The notes below the pieces were generated by a model. The model saw only the letters and a list, made by a program, of their open reading frames with translations, was not told where the DNA came from and made no database searches. A DNA stretch of 64,000 nucleotides from Mycobacterium sp. GA-1199 (GTDB taxonomy: Bacteria; Actinomycetota; Actinomycetes; Mycobacteriales; Mycobacteriaceae). Of this stretch, positions 17,609-26,844 are shown piece after piece. The DNA lies in NCBI RefSeq assembly GCF_001500045.1, contig NZ_LQIX01000001.1, forward strand, positions 1 to 64,000, written 5' to 3'. The position numbers and the translations under genes are program-made. Position 1 is the first letter of the stretch, and each line of letters starts with the position of its first letter.

Positions 17609-18877
17609 GTGAGCGACATGATGTTCAATGAGCGCACATATTCCTTCGGGCTGTCGTCTTTGACGCTGAAGTTCGCCAACATACTCGACTCAAATGCAGA
17701 AGTCCTCGTCAGTTCGGACGACTTCATGCTCAGTATGGGCGGTGGTGTGTCGAAGGCAATCGCTCGCGCCGCGGGCAGCGCGATGGTGCTCGACGCCATG
17801 AAAAGCGTTCCTCGCAAGCTGGGCGATGTTGTTGTCACCAGCGCGGGCGCGCTCGATGCGAGGTATATCTTTCACGTAGTCACAATTGGCCCTGAAGCTA
17901 TCTCCGCGGAGAGTCCCGAGGAATTCGTCAAGCGTGCGACGCAGCGTTGCATGGATCTGATGGAAGTCCTCGACTTAGTTTCCATCTCATTTCCTGCCCT
18001 AGGAACCGGTGTCGCCGGGATATCGATGGAGGGATCGGCAGCGGCGATGGCGGACGTTGTGTGCGAACGTCTATCTACGTCAGACCGTGCGTATTCCGTT
18101 TCGTTCTGCTTTCATGCGGACGCCAACATCGACTCGCGAAGCTACGTTGCCTTCTTCGAAGAATTCGCGCGGCTCAAGCCGAGAATCGCGCGGCATGAGT
18201 CGAGGCATGGAGCTGGCCAAGCCGCATCACGACCACCTACGACGGAGGCAGCGTCTAGACTGCTTCAGCTCGAGCAGGAACGACAGGTGTTAGAGCAGCA
18301 GATCGTCATGCTGAAGTCAGCTGACGATGTCGCGACGGCGGAGCGTCTCAGTGAGCGACTGATACAGAATCAGACGGCCCGGTTGGATGCTGCGTATCAG
18401 GATAGATCTTCGCGCGATCGGCCGGTCGGCGTCTTTATCTCGTATGCCCGCGAAGATGCACCGTTTCGTGAGCAGCTGACGCTTCACTTGTCAAGCCTCG
18501 AACAGCAGGGGTTGATACACACTTGGACTGACCGAGAAATCGGACCCGGAAGCGACTGGGATAGCGAAATCAACGAGGCGATCAACTCGGCCGAATTGTT
18601 CATTTTTCTTGTCAGCGCGTACTCCATGAGTTCCGATTACATCCGCGGAGTGGAGATGACGCGGGCATTCGAGCGAGCGAGGACATCAGAAGCGACGGTG
18701 ATCCCTGTCCTCGCTCGCAGTTACGATCTCGCGGACTATCGATTCGCCAAGTTGCAGCATCTACCTAGCGATGGTCGGCCGATCGACTTGTGGGGGAACG
18801 AGCATGATGCGTACGTCGACGTGATCCGCGGGATACGTCGCACCATAGAGACGATCCGGAGACGGCCAAGAAGCTGA
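17609..18877 (+). CDS. Macro domain-TIR domain fusion protein, candidate immune effector/sensor
   Basis: 422 residues. Residues about 10-180 form a Macro (ADP-ribose-binding) domain: loop 1 with GGGVSKAI at 44-51 and the second ligand loop FPALGTGVAG at 128-137. Residues 213-260 are a Glu/Gln/Leu-rich likely coiled coil. Residues 272-400 are a TIR domain beginning VFISYAREDAPFREQL, with the LIHTWTDREIGPGSDWD strand-loop and a candidate catalytic Glu349 in SSDYIRGVEM. TIR domains cleave NAD+ to ADP-ribose derivatives and macro domains bind them, so a signal could be made and sensed in one chain. Start GTG at 17609; ATG at 17618 is an alternative better spaced from AGGGGAG. It is convergent with the TIR-WD40 gene. 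Domain calls are firm; the immune role is inferred. Confidence 0.88.
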   Translation: MSDMMFNERTYSFGLSSLTLKFANILDSNAEVLVSSDDFMLSMGGGVSKAIARAAGSAMVLDAMKSVPRKLGDVVVTSAGALDARYIFHVVTIGPEAISAESPEEFVKRATQRCMDLMEVLDLVSISFPALGTGVAGISMEGSAAAMADVVCERLSTSDRAYSVSFCFHADANIDSRSYVAFFEEFARLKPRIARHESRHGAGQAASRPPTTEAASRLLQLEQERQVLEQQIVMLKSADDVATAERLSERLIQNQTARLDAAYQDRSSRDRPVGVFISYAREDAPFREQLTLHLSSLEQQGLIHTWTDREIGPGSDWDSEINEAINSAELFIFLVSAYSMSSDYIRGVEMTRAFERARTSEATVIPVLARSYDLADYRFAKLQHLPSDGRPIDLWGNEHDAYVDVIRGIRRTIETIRRRPRS

Positions 18878-19021
18878 CGCAGACAGTGCTGCCGTGTATT
18901 GCGCCACCGCGCTCGGTGTTCGCGTTTCCTATCAGCATCACTCTTGTCGACAGTTCGCAGATACGGACGTGCTCACGAGCGTCAAGTGTGTCCAGCGTTT
19001 CACCGACTGTTACCGTTCCCT

Positions 19022-21811
19022 TCAATTTGTCGGGACGGGGAGATGCGGGCACAATTTCACATAGGGGACATCCGGCGACACCCAGTCGCGCCATTGGCTT
19101 TCGCTCATGTTGGCAGCGAGCTTTTCGCACATCATCCCTGCATTGGCGGTGGTGGGCCATAATCGAAGGGTACCGTCGCGGCTGCCGCTGATGAGGCGTT
19201 CGCCATCAAGGCTGAACACCACACTCGACACTTCAGCGTCATGCCCGACAAATGGATCCGCGATTGGTCTGCCGGACGGCACATCCCATAGTCGGACAGT
19301 GTGGTCCAAGCTGGCGCTGGCGAGTTTCGTGCCGTCAGGGTTGAACATAACGCTAGCTATTGGACCAGTGTGCTCGTTCATTGGAGGGCCTATTGCCGCG
19401 CCGGTCCCAACATCCCATAACCGAATCGTCTGATCTTGGCCGCCGCTGGCCAGGCGAAGACCATCCGGACTGAAGGCGACGGTATGCACCCTTGCGGTGT
19501 GACCCTCCATTAGTCCTTCGAGGGATTCACCTGTGTCCGGGTCAAGCAGTTCCACGGTCCAAGTCGCATTGGCGACTGCTACGCGACGACCATCCGGACT
19601 GAATGCGACATCCATGACCCAATTTGTCGGAGCACCTCCGCCAGGGCGTATCTCACGGAGTAGACGGCCGGATCGCGGGCTCCATAGCTTCACAGTCCCG
19701 TCATAACTCCCACTGACCATGTGGCGACCGTCGGGGCTAAACGCGACGCTAGTAACAGCGTCGTTGTGCCCTGTCAGGGGGGCGCCGAGAGACGCTCCCG
19801 TCTTCGAATCCCATATCCGAAGAGTTCCGTCTAAGCTGCCGCTTAGCAGGCGCTTCCCGTCAGGGCTGAACGCCACACTTGTGACAACATCAGTGTGTCC
19901 GCTCAACGGCGGTCCGATCCGCTCTCCAGTGTCGATGTTCCAGACCCGCACTGTCTTGTCTCCACTGGCGCTCGCCAGCTGTCGTCCGTCGGGGCTGACG
20001 GCAACGCTCGTCACGGTGTAGGAATTGTCAGTCAGAGGCCATCTCGCATTCCAGACGCGGAACGTGCCATCTAAACCGGCGGAGACCAGGCGTGTGCCAT
20101 CTGAGCTGTATGCTACGGCTTTAATACCGGCCCAATGACCTGACCATGGCGGTCCCAATGCGAGGCCGGTTTTTGCGTCCCATATTCGTGCGGTCTTGTC
20201 AGCACTAACCGATGCCACGTTAGAACCGTCCGGACTGAAGGCGACGTCCCAGACTACGTCCTTGTGCCCCCTCGCAACCCAGAGTTCTCTGTGTAACTCA
20301 ACGTCCCACAACCGTACGGTCGAGTCGTCGCTGGCGGATGCGATTTGCCGACCGTCGGGGCTGAAATCCACTGACCAAACTTGTTTCTCGTGTCCTACAA
20401 AGGGTTCACCAATGGGTTGACCGGACTTAGAATCCCAAATTTGTAAGGTACTGTCGACGCTGCCGCTGACTAGCCGGCTTCCGTCGGCGCTGAACGCAAT
20501 GCCAAGCACAACGTCGCTGTGGCCTCTGAGTGGTTCCAGGAGGGGACCCCCGGTGTTTGCGTCCCACACTCGTACTGTGTGATCGTAACCCGCGGTAGCG
20601 AGCCGGGACCCATCAGGGCTAAAGACGACGCGCCATACCGCACCAACGTGACCGGTTATGAGTTTTCCGACTGGCTGGCCATCTTGTGCGTTCCACAGTC
20701 TAACCCCGTCTGTGCTCGAGCTTGCGAGACGTCGCCCGTCGGGGCTGAAGGCCAGACCAGTAACAACACCTGTGTGGCCGCGAAGGGGCTCGCCCACGAG
20801 TTGCCCGGTGTTTGCATCCCACAATCTCACGAGGCGGTCTTGGGTACCGGTGGCAAGCCGAGTTCCCTCAATGCTAGAAGCGACGGCATAAACATCCGCT
20901 CCTGCATCGACGGTCTTCAAAGTGTTAGAACGTTGCGCCAGTGCAGAAAGTAGCGGCCCCTCATCAAGCGCTGGCGACAATGAGTGCGCTGCAAGCAACA
21001 ATTGAAAGGCTTTGGCATCTCCACCGGGAGTGAGACCGGCCAGCGTGGAGCGCGCTTCAATACTCAAGCGTTGAGCGATTGCGAGATCTCGCTGTCGAGT
21101 GGCTTCTCGACTTTGCCCGAAGGCGAGCAGTGCCGCCACGCACGCGCCAACGGCCAGAATGGCGAGCGAAGCGATCGCAGCGGCGCGCAAACGCAGATAT
21201 CGGCGCTGTTCGCGGAGGTCGTCGCCACTCAGCGCATCCTTGGCTTTGCCATGGATGGGGGCCGCGAGCGAAGTGACTTTGTCGCGGAACGTCGGCGAAT
21301 GAAGGTCCCAAGGTGCGTCGGATGTGACGTCGACATACACCGGTTCCGATGGGAAAGCCCCGCGGGTGGTTAAAACGGGTGGAGCTGCATCGGACTGGTC
21401 CCGGCTGAAACAGCGGTTTTCGTTGTCCCAGCGAACCCGACCGCGAGCGAGCACCAATAGCATCTGGTCGCCGCTGCGATTTGTAAGCCAGTGAGTGATT
21501 TCGCGGTTAACCCAGATAGAGCTGGCTGCGTTAGGCGAAAGCACGACTACCAAGAACCGAGCGTGATCCAATGCTGCCGCGATTCTTCCCCACAGATTGG
21601 GACTGGCCTCGAGATTCGTGTCGTCTCTGAATACCCTCAATGCCCGTATTTGACCAGTACGACGTCCGATCTTGTGTAAACCCTTTTGAATGGCCGCGGC
21701 CACTTGCCGGTCGTCGTGGTCGTATGAGAGAAAGGCGTCATACGTCGAAGCCTCGACTTCAGGAACCGCGGCACCTTCCGTGAGCGTCATCTTCGAAAAA
21801 TCTCTTGCCAT
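19022..21811 (-). CDS. TIR domain-transmembrane-WD40 repeat protein
   Basis: 929 residues. The TIR domain spans about 23-160 (YDAFLSYDHDDRQVAAAI), with a candidate catalytic Glu104 in SSIWVNREITHWL. A single transmembrane helix lies at about 208-232, followed by a basic helical linker. From about 295 to 905 there are 14 WD40 repeats, counted by their FSPDG...S.D.TVRLWD cores, enough for two seven-bladed propellers. The tail is Cys-containing and unassigned. The architecture resembles proteins in which a propeller senses a partner or phage component and the TIR acts as an NADase, here membrane-tethered. It is divergent from the RyR-domain gene and convergent with the Macro-TIR gene. Function is inferred from domains. 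Confidence 0.9.
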   Translation of the reverse strand: MARDFSKMTLTEGAAVPEVEASTYDAFLSYDHDDRQVAAAIQKGLHKIGRRTGQIRALRVFRDDTNLEASPNLWGRIAAALDHARFLVVVLSPNAASSIWVNREITHWLTNRSGDQMLLVLARGRVRWDNENRCFSRDQSDAAPPVLTTRGAFPSEPVYVDVTSDAPWDLHSPTFRDKVTSLAAPIHGKAKDALSGDDLREQRRYLRLRAAAIASLAILAVGACVAALLAFGQSREATRQRDLAIAQRLSIEARSTLAGLTPGGDAKAFQLLLAAHSLSPALDEGPLLSALAQRSNTLKTVDAGADVYAVASSIEGTRLATGTQDRLVRLWDANTGQLVGEPLRGHTGVVTGLAFSPDGRRLASSSTDGVRLWNAQDGQPVGKLITGHVGAVWRVVFSPDGSRLATAGYDHTVRVWDANTGGPLLEPLRGHSDVVLGIAFSADGSRLVSGSVDSTLQIWDSKSGQPIGEPFVGHEKQVWSVDFSPDGRQIASASDDSTVRLWDVELHRELWVARGHKDVVWDVAFSPDGSNVASVSADKTARIWDAKTGLALGPPWSGHWAGIKAVAYSSDGTRLVSAGLDGTFRVWNARWPLTDNSYTVTSVAVSPDGRQLASASGDKTVRVWNIDTGERIGPPLSGHTDVVTSVAFSPDGKRLLSGSLDGTLRIWDSKTGASLGAPLTGHNDAVTSVAFSPDGRHMVSGSYDGTVKLWSPRSGRLLREIRPGGGAPTNWVMDVAFSPDGRRVAVANATWTVELLDPDTGESLEGLMEGHTARVHTVAFSPDGLRLASGGQDQTIRLWDVGTGAAIGPPMNEHTGPIASVMFNPDGTKLASASLDHTVRLWDVPSGRPIADPFVGHDAEVSSVVFSLDGERLISGSRDGTLRLWPTTANAGMMCEKLAANMSESQWRDWVSPDVPYVKLCPHLPVPTN

Positions 21812-22166
21812 TCGCGGGAAGCCGTTCCTCCGAACATCCGGACTTAATCGCCAGATTGTTGCACCCCAGGCGACGGCTCGAGGTGGAGTCGACGAACTAC
21901 GTTCCGCGGGAGGACGATCGGTTAGCGGAACTCACTCATCGATGAGGCGAGCGGCGTCAATCGGGCTCTCGGGGGCGGGTACCGATCAAGTACCAGAGAC
22001 GAATTACGGTGGACCGAATTTCGGTAGCAAGCAGCCAAGGACAGGTGAACTGGGCCAAGCGCGGAACCTTCATCACCAGCTTCAAACGAGCTCCATCCTG
22101 GATCCTGCCTTGATCTATGTGTTATCGATGGGATCATCGGTGTGCACCGCTGCAGAGGGGAATCGG
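21812..22166. other. Divergent intergenic region between TIR-WD40 and RyR genes
   Basis: 355 bp between two divergent starts, so it should hold both promoters. The frame on the plus strand is open through it, but it has no ribosome site until 22154-22161 (AGAGGGGA) before the ATG at 22167. A weak CGATG/CATCG inverted repeat lies at 22126-22139. No small gene is supported. Confidence 0.45.
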
Positions 22167-24533
22167 ATGCGTGCTGCGCGAACTATGCAAGCAGTCTTGG
22201 CCGCGCTATCTCTAGCGATTGTTAGCTACCTAGTGGTTCTCGCTTTTCGTCCCGAATCCCGCCCACCCGAGCCCTTCGGGTGGTTCGGTAAGCCCGCAGA
22301 ATGGCGAACGATCACGATCGCAGTCGCCGTCGTTTTAGCCCTTTGCATCGTCACCTACCAATTGCGACAGAATCGGACTTCGGCCACGGTCCCCGTCGCA
22401 ATTGTTGTTGGACTTTTCGCGATGGGGTTCGTCCTGGGACTCGCCTCGTATTGGTACTGCAGTGGTCCAGCGAATCCGACCTTTTTCACCGCCCTCCAAT
22501 GGACCGTGTCCCTAATCAAAGGCGGCTTAGACGAAAAGTCGCTCCGCGAAGGTGTCTGCCCGATCGATCCACCGGCAGCGTTGGACGTCGCGCGATTGGT
22601 GATCTTGGCGGCATTCGCGGTCAGCATCGTAGGCGTCACCGCCTCTGTTTTTCGTCAGCACGCCGATCGATTTCGTGCTGGCTTTGCTCGATCAGTCACT
22701 GCGGTGGTCGACGTGGACGACGAAGCCCAATCGATGGTGAACGCCATCGCGCGGTCCATTCACCGAAGTGCCGCGTTGGTTCTGCTGACGACCACTCCTG
22801 ACAGCCGAGCCATGCAGGAGTGCCGCACCTTGGGCGCCCGCATTCTCCGCGCGGACTTTAACCGGCCTGAAACTGTTGGTATGCAGCGACTCTGGAGGCA
22901 CCTTGATCGGCTGTATCTGCTGGCTTCGGACCCCTCGTTGAATTTGAGCAGATTACGAGTGATCAACCAGAGGATGGCAGAGGCCGGCCACAAGCGACGC
23001 ACACCGCTTATCGTCAGAATCGATGACCCCTGGCTTGCGAAAGCCTGGAGGGCAGAGCAGTTCGGCGGGTCCGATACCCGATGGGCCGCTGACGCGGTGG
23101 GAATCTACGAGGTGACGGCACGCCGACTGCTCGATCACATCGTTGAAGTCAAATCTATCCGCAGGGTGTTGGTCTGCGGAAGTTCGCAACTCACCGTGGC
23201 TATCTGTGCGGATATGGCGCGTCGCCAACTAGAACGAGATTTCTACGCAGCAGAGGCTGACCCGGCTCTGCCAATTCTCAAATTGGTTACTGAGGATGCC
23301 GACGAATTCAAGCGCGACCACGAGTTCCACGAATCCCGTAGGCAATTCGGAAATGTTCAGTTGCCGATCGAAATCGTAGAGGAATCGCCGTCGTACGCCG
23401 TGCTCACCAGTCTCGTCTGTGACGTCGAAAACACAGATGCGGTGGTTTTTGTCGACTCGGTTATGGACCCAACGATCGGTACGCGCTTGGCCGCTCGTTT
23501 CCCGAATCTTCTCATCTATGTTTGGGATTCGAAGGCAAGCGTCGCCGCAGAGGCAACGCCGATAGTGGGTCAACTTCGCAGTTATCGATTGGGAATCGAC
23601 CTTCCTTCGGGTCAGGCGCAGGATAACTGGGAGCGCGCCGCGAGGCTGATTCACGAACGATACGCTGCATCGACGCAGCGCGACACCCCCGCGACGGTGT
23701 CTTGGAATGCGCTCAGCGATTTCTATCGAGAATCGAACAGGCGACAGATCCGCAATGCCCTTTGGATGGTGGAACAACTGGCGGGCCACACGTGGAACAC
23801 CTGGAACTCACTGCCAGACCACCTGTCACCTACCATGCTGCGTGACAACCCGCCGATAAAACAGCTTCGCTTGCTGGGTTTCGACGATGACGCTTCCTAC
23901 GCAATGGCCCGCGGCGAGTGGGAGAGCTGGCGACGTCACTACGTCGATGCGGGCTGGAAATACGGGCCTAACCGGGACTACGAGCGAAAAACTCACGAAA
24001 AGCTTGTAGCCAACTGGGCCGCGACTCAGGCGGATCCGAAGCTGCTCGACGCCTCCTTGCGCAGCCTAGCCATGACGCTAATCCACCTGCGTGAATTAGG
24101 GTATCGCTCCGAGCCCCTCTGGCGTCCCTACCGGCGAACTGGCGTAGTCACTGCCAGACGCCGCTGGAGGCCGTGGTCATGGCAGGCATCAACCGGCGAC
24201 GCGATGAACGCCGGAATGGGTGACTGGGAAGTCCGTGATGCAGCCGACGAAGTTTGGTCTGTTCGGAATGATGTATTCCGGTCTTCTTACCGGCGCCGAC
24301 GAAAGGACCATTGGGAGGCGACGGGGATCGTGTTGGCGCGACCAGCGCGAAAGGGCGAAACCATAGACACGCTCGAGGGGCCGGTACCTGCGAAGGAGGG
24401 TGATTGGATCGTTCAAGGAGACGCCGGCGAGCAGTGGCCGGTGGCAGCAGCGAAGTTCCAGAGTCGATACGAAGGACCCGTCTCGTTCTTGGAGCGGTAC
24501 GAAGCTCTACCGTGTAGCGCCATGATGGACTAG
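22167..24533 (+). CDS. Membrane protein with Rossmann-like (RCK/TrkA-N-like) domains and a RyR domain
   Basis: 788 residues from the ATG at 22167. Four hydrophobic segments are seen at about 7-27, 49-67, 77-100 and 132-156, with a short semi-hydrophobic stretch (FFTALQWTVSLIKGG) before the fourth that could be a pore helix. Two Rossmann-like regions follow, one with ALVLLTTTPDSRAM and one with RRVLVCGSSQLTVAICADMA, like the paired RCK domains of gated ion channels. Near residue 580 is a RyR (PF02026-like) domain: WESWRRHYVDAGWKYGPNRD then THEKLVANWA. The C-terminus holds two copies of a GDW-V...G/E-W-V...F-SxY module. I read it as a ligand-gated membrane effector. The stop is 4 bp from an IS21-type end, and the C-terminus looks complete. 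Confidence 0.82.
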   Translation: MRAARTMQAVLAALSLAIVSYLVVLAFRPESRPPEPFGWFGKPAEWRTITIAVAVVLALCIVTYQLRQNRTSATVPVAIVVGLFAMGFVLGLASYWYCSGPANPTFFTALQWTVSLIKGGLDEKSLREGVCPIDPPAALDVARLVILAAFAVSIVGVTASVFRQHADRFRAGFARSVTAVVDVDDEAQSMVNAIARSIHRSAALVLLTTTPDSRAMQECRTLGARILRADFNRPETVGMQRLWRHLDRLYLLASDPSLNLSRLRVINQRMAEAGHKRRTPLIVRIDDPWLAKAWRAEQFGGSDTRWAADAVGIYEVTARRLLDHIVEVKSIRRVLVCGSSQLTVAICADMARRQLERDFYAAEADPALPILKLVTEDADEFKRDHEFHESRRQFGNVQLPIEIVEESPSYAVLTSLVCDVENTDAVVFVDSVMDPTIGTRLAARFPNLLIYVWDSKASVAAEATPIVGQLRSYRLGIDLPSGQAQDNWERAARLIHERYAASTQRDTPATVSWNALSDFYRESNRRQIRNALWMVEQLAGHTWNTWNSLPDHLSPTMLRDNPPIKQLRLLGFDDDASYAMARGEWESWRRHYVDAGWKYGPNRDYERKTHEKLVANWAATQADPKLLDASLRSLAMTLIHLRELGYRSEPLWRPYRRTGVVTARRRWRPWSWQASTGDAMNAGMGDWEVRDAADEVWSVRNDVFRSSYRRRRKDHWEATGIVLARPARKGETIDTLEGPVPAKEGDWIVQGDAGEQWPVAAAKFQSRYEGPVSFLERYEALPCSAMMD

Positions 24534-24537
24534 ACAG

Positions 24538-26693
24538 TGTCAGCGGCACGTGAATTCTGACCCCGGCGGGGCAACTGAAAACTGACCCCCTGGTCCGGTG
24601 GCCTGGCTCTAGTCGAGCCAGGAGGACCAGAAGGGAATGTTGTCTGTGGAAGATTGGGCTGAGATCCGTCGTTTGCGCCGGGCCGAGGGCTTGCCGATCA
24701 AGGTGATCGCTCGGACGTTGAACATCTCGAAGAACACGGTGAAGTCGGCGCTGGCTGACGATGGGCCGCCGAAGTACGAACGACCGCCGCGGGGTTCGAT
24801 CGTCGACGAGGTTTGAACCGCGGATCCGGGAATTGCTGCAGATCTATCCGAGGATGCCGGCCACGGTGATCGCCGAGCGGATCGGCTGGCAGCGTTCCAT
24901 TCGGGTGCTGTCGTCGCGGGTGGCCGAGTTGCGGCCGGTGTATCTGCCACCGGATCCGGCGTCGTGCACGGCGTATGTGGCCGGGGAGATCGCCCAGTGC
25001 GATCTGTGGTTTCCCGACGTGGAGATCCCAGTCGGGTTCGGCCAAACCCGCACTGCGACTCGGCTGCCGGTGCTCACGATGATCAGCGCCTACTCCCGTT
25101 GGCTGTTGGCGATGCTGCTCCCCAGTCGCCGTGCCGAGGATCTGTTCGCCGGCTGGTGGGAGCTCATCGGTCGGTTGGGTGCGGTGCCGCGAGCCCTGGT
25201 CTGGGACGGCGAAGGGGCGATCGGGCGCTGGCGGGGCGGGCGGGTCGAACTGACCAAGGAATGCCAGGCGTTTCGCGGGGTGCTGGCCACCAAGGTGATC
25301 GTGTGCCGGCCCGCAGACCCCGAAGCCAAGGGGCTCATCGAACGCTCCCATGACTATCTGGAGCGCTCCTTCCTGCCCGGCCGCACGTTCGCCTCGCCGG
25401 CGGAATTCAACACCCAGTTGACCGACTGGCTGGCCGTGGCCAACACCCGCACCCGCCGCGCCCTGGGCTGCGCTCCGGCCCAGCGGATCGACGCGGGCCG
25501 GGCCGCGATGCTCGCGCTGCCGCCGGTGGCGCCGGCCGTCGGATGGTGTTCGGCGCTGCGACTGCCCCGGGATCACTACATCCGCCTGGACGGCAACGAC
25601 TACTCGGTGCACCCGAGCGTAGTGGGGCGCCGGGTACTGGTCCGGGCGGATTTGAATCGGGTGCAGGCGTTCTGCGACGGACAGACCGTCGCCGAACATG
25701 ACCGCATCTGGGCCGCCCACCAGACCCTGTCTGACCCGGTCCATGTGCAGGCGGCGAAAGTGTTGCGGCACCGACGCATCCAGATCCCACCACCACCGCT
25801 CGCCTCTGAGGTGCCGGTGCGAGACCTGTCTTCTTATGACACCGCGTTTGGGGTCGATCTCGACGGCGGGGCCGCTTGATGGCCACCACCAAAACCACGG
25901 CCACCACTGGCCGGGATATGACCGCTGAGTTGGCGTATCTGACCCGTGCGCTGAAAGCACCCACCCTGCGCGACTCCATTGTTCGGTTGGCCGAACGGGC
26001 CCGGGCGGAGAACTGGACCCACGAGGAATACCTGGCCGCCTGCCTGCAACGCGAAGTCTCCGCCCGCGAGTCCCACGGCGGCGAGGGACGTATCCGGGCG
26101 GCCCGGTTCCCGGCACGAAAGTCATTGGAGGAGTTCGACTTCGACCATGCCCGCGGACTCAAACGTGACACCATCGCCCACCTCGGGACGCTGGACTTCG
26201 TCACCGCCCGCGACAACGTCGTGTTCCTCGGCCCGCCCGGCACCGGCAAGACCCACCTCGCGATCGGGTTAGCGATACGGGCCTGCCAGGCCGGCCACCG
26301 CGTCCTGTTCGCCACCGCCGCCGAATGGGTCGCCCGCCTCGCCGAGGCACATCACGCCGGCCGCATCCAGACCGAACTGACCCGCCTGGGACGCTACCCG
26401 TTGCTCGTCATCGATGAAGTCGGCTACATCCCGTTTGAACCCGAAGCCGCCAACCTGTTCTTCCAGCTGGTCTCCGCTCGCTACGAACGGGCCAGCCTGA
26501 TCGTGACATCCAACAAAGCCTTCGGTCGCTGGGGCGAAGTGTTCGGCGACGACGTCGTAGCCGCCGCAATGATCGACCGATTCGTGCACCACGCCGAAGT
26601 CATCACCCTGAAAGGAGACAGCTACCGACTCAAAGACCGCGACCTCGGCCGCACCCCTGCCGCCAGGGGGTCAATTTTCACCTGCCGTCGACA
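24538..26693 (+). mobile_element. IS21-family insertion sequence
   Basis: The left end begins TGTCAGCGGCACGTGAA and the right end, read inwards, TGTCGACGGCAGGTGAA; both are followed by TGACCCC, and the left end repeats a TGAAAACTGACCCCCTGG block further in, as IS21 multiple terminal sites do. The element has the IstA-IstB pair. Ends are TG...CA. There is no clear 4-8 bp target duplication: an ACAG precedes the left end and an ACAG overlaps the right end, but that is ambiguous. The absence may mean that flanking DNA was rearranged after insertion. Confidence 0.85.
24637..25879 (+). pseudogene. istA: IS21 transposase IstA, frameshifted
   Basis: The ATG at 24637 opens the N-terminal helix-turn-helix (MLSVEDWAEIRRLRRAEG, IKVIARTLNISKNTVKSAL), but the frame stops at TGA in GTCGACGAGGTTTGA near 24813. 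Reading one base back (AGG TTT GAA CCG) continues as EPRIRELLQIYPRMPATVIAERIGW to the end at 25879, with the DDE catalytic acids in QCDLWFP, WDGEGAI and EAKGLIERSHDYLE. One extra T in GGTTTG explains the break. No canonical X-XXY-YYZ slippery site is in phase, so I favour a disabling or technical indel over programmed frameshifting. Confidence 0.83.
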
Positions 26694-26802
26694 GCTCGGT
26701 GTGCTACGACCGGGTTCGACAGCAGGTTGTGACAATGTTTTATCGTCGGCCCCAGAACCGCGACCGTCGTGTCGTACTCGTTGCAGGGATTTGAACGGGT
26801 AA
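25879..26802 (+). CDS. istB: IS21 helper ATPase IstB, C-terminus runs past the element
   Basis: The ATG at 25879 overlaps the IstA stop (TGATG). Walker A is GPPGTGKTH near residue 117, Walker B LLVIDEVGYIPFE, and the AAA+ sensor region SNKAFGRWGEVFGDD follows. IstB proteins normally end soon after YRLKDRDLGRxPAA. Here no stop comes there and the frame continues through the right terminal repeat (ending 26693) for about 36 residues of flanking sequence. IstB forms the ATP-dependent target-selection complex with IstA. The lost stop may reflect a point change in the element or a variant end. Confidence 0.88.
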   Translation: MATTKTTATTGRDMTAELAYLTRALKAPTLRDSIVRLAERARAENWTHEEYLAACLQREVSARESHGGEGRIRAARFPARKSLEEFDFDHARGLKRDTIAHLGTLDFVTARDNVVFLGPPGTGKTHLAIGLAIRACQAGHRVLFATAAEWVARLAEAHHAGRIQTELTRLGRYPLLVIDEVGYIPFEPEAANLFFQLVSARYERASLIVTSNKAFGRWGEVFGDDVVAAAMIDRFVHHAEVITLKGDSYRLKDRDLGRTPAARGSIFTCRRQLGVLRPGSTAGCDNVLSSAPEPRPSCRTRCRDLNG

Positions 26803-26844
26803 TCGTTGGGGCGCTATTGCCCGACGTTGGCGTCGACGACGCGC

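Noticed and set aside
21690..22166. Extension of the RyR gene upstream of 22167
   Set aside because: It would overlap the 5' end of the TIR-WD40 gene, lacks hydrophobic or domain features, and has no ribosome site.
24805..24816. Programmed frameshifting in IstA
   Set aside because: IS21 transposases are usually a single frame and no in-phase slippery heptamer is present at GAGGTTTGA.
24698..26125. 475-codon minus-strand frame across IstA/IstB
   Set aside because: Antisense of two clearly identified transposition genes; composition Arg/Pro/Gln.
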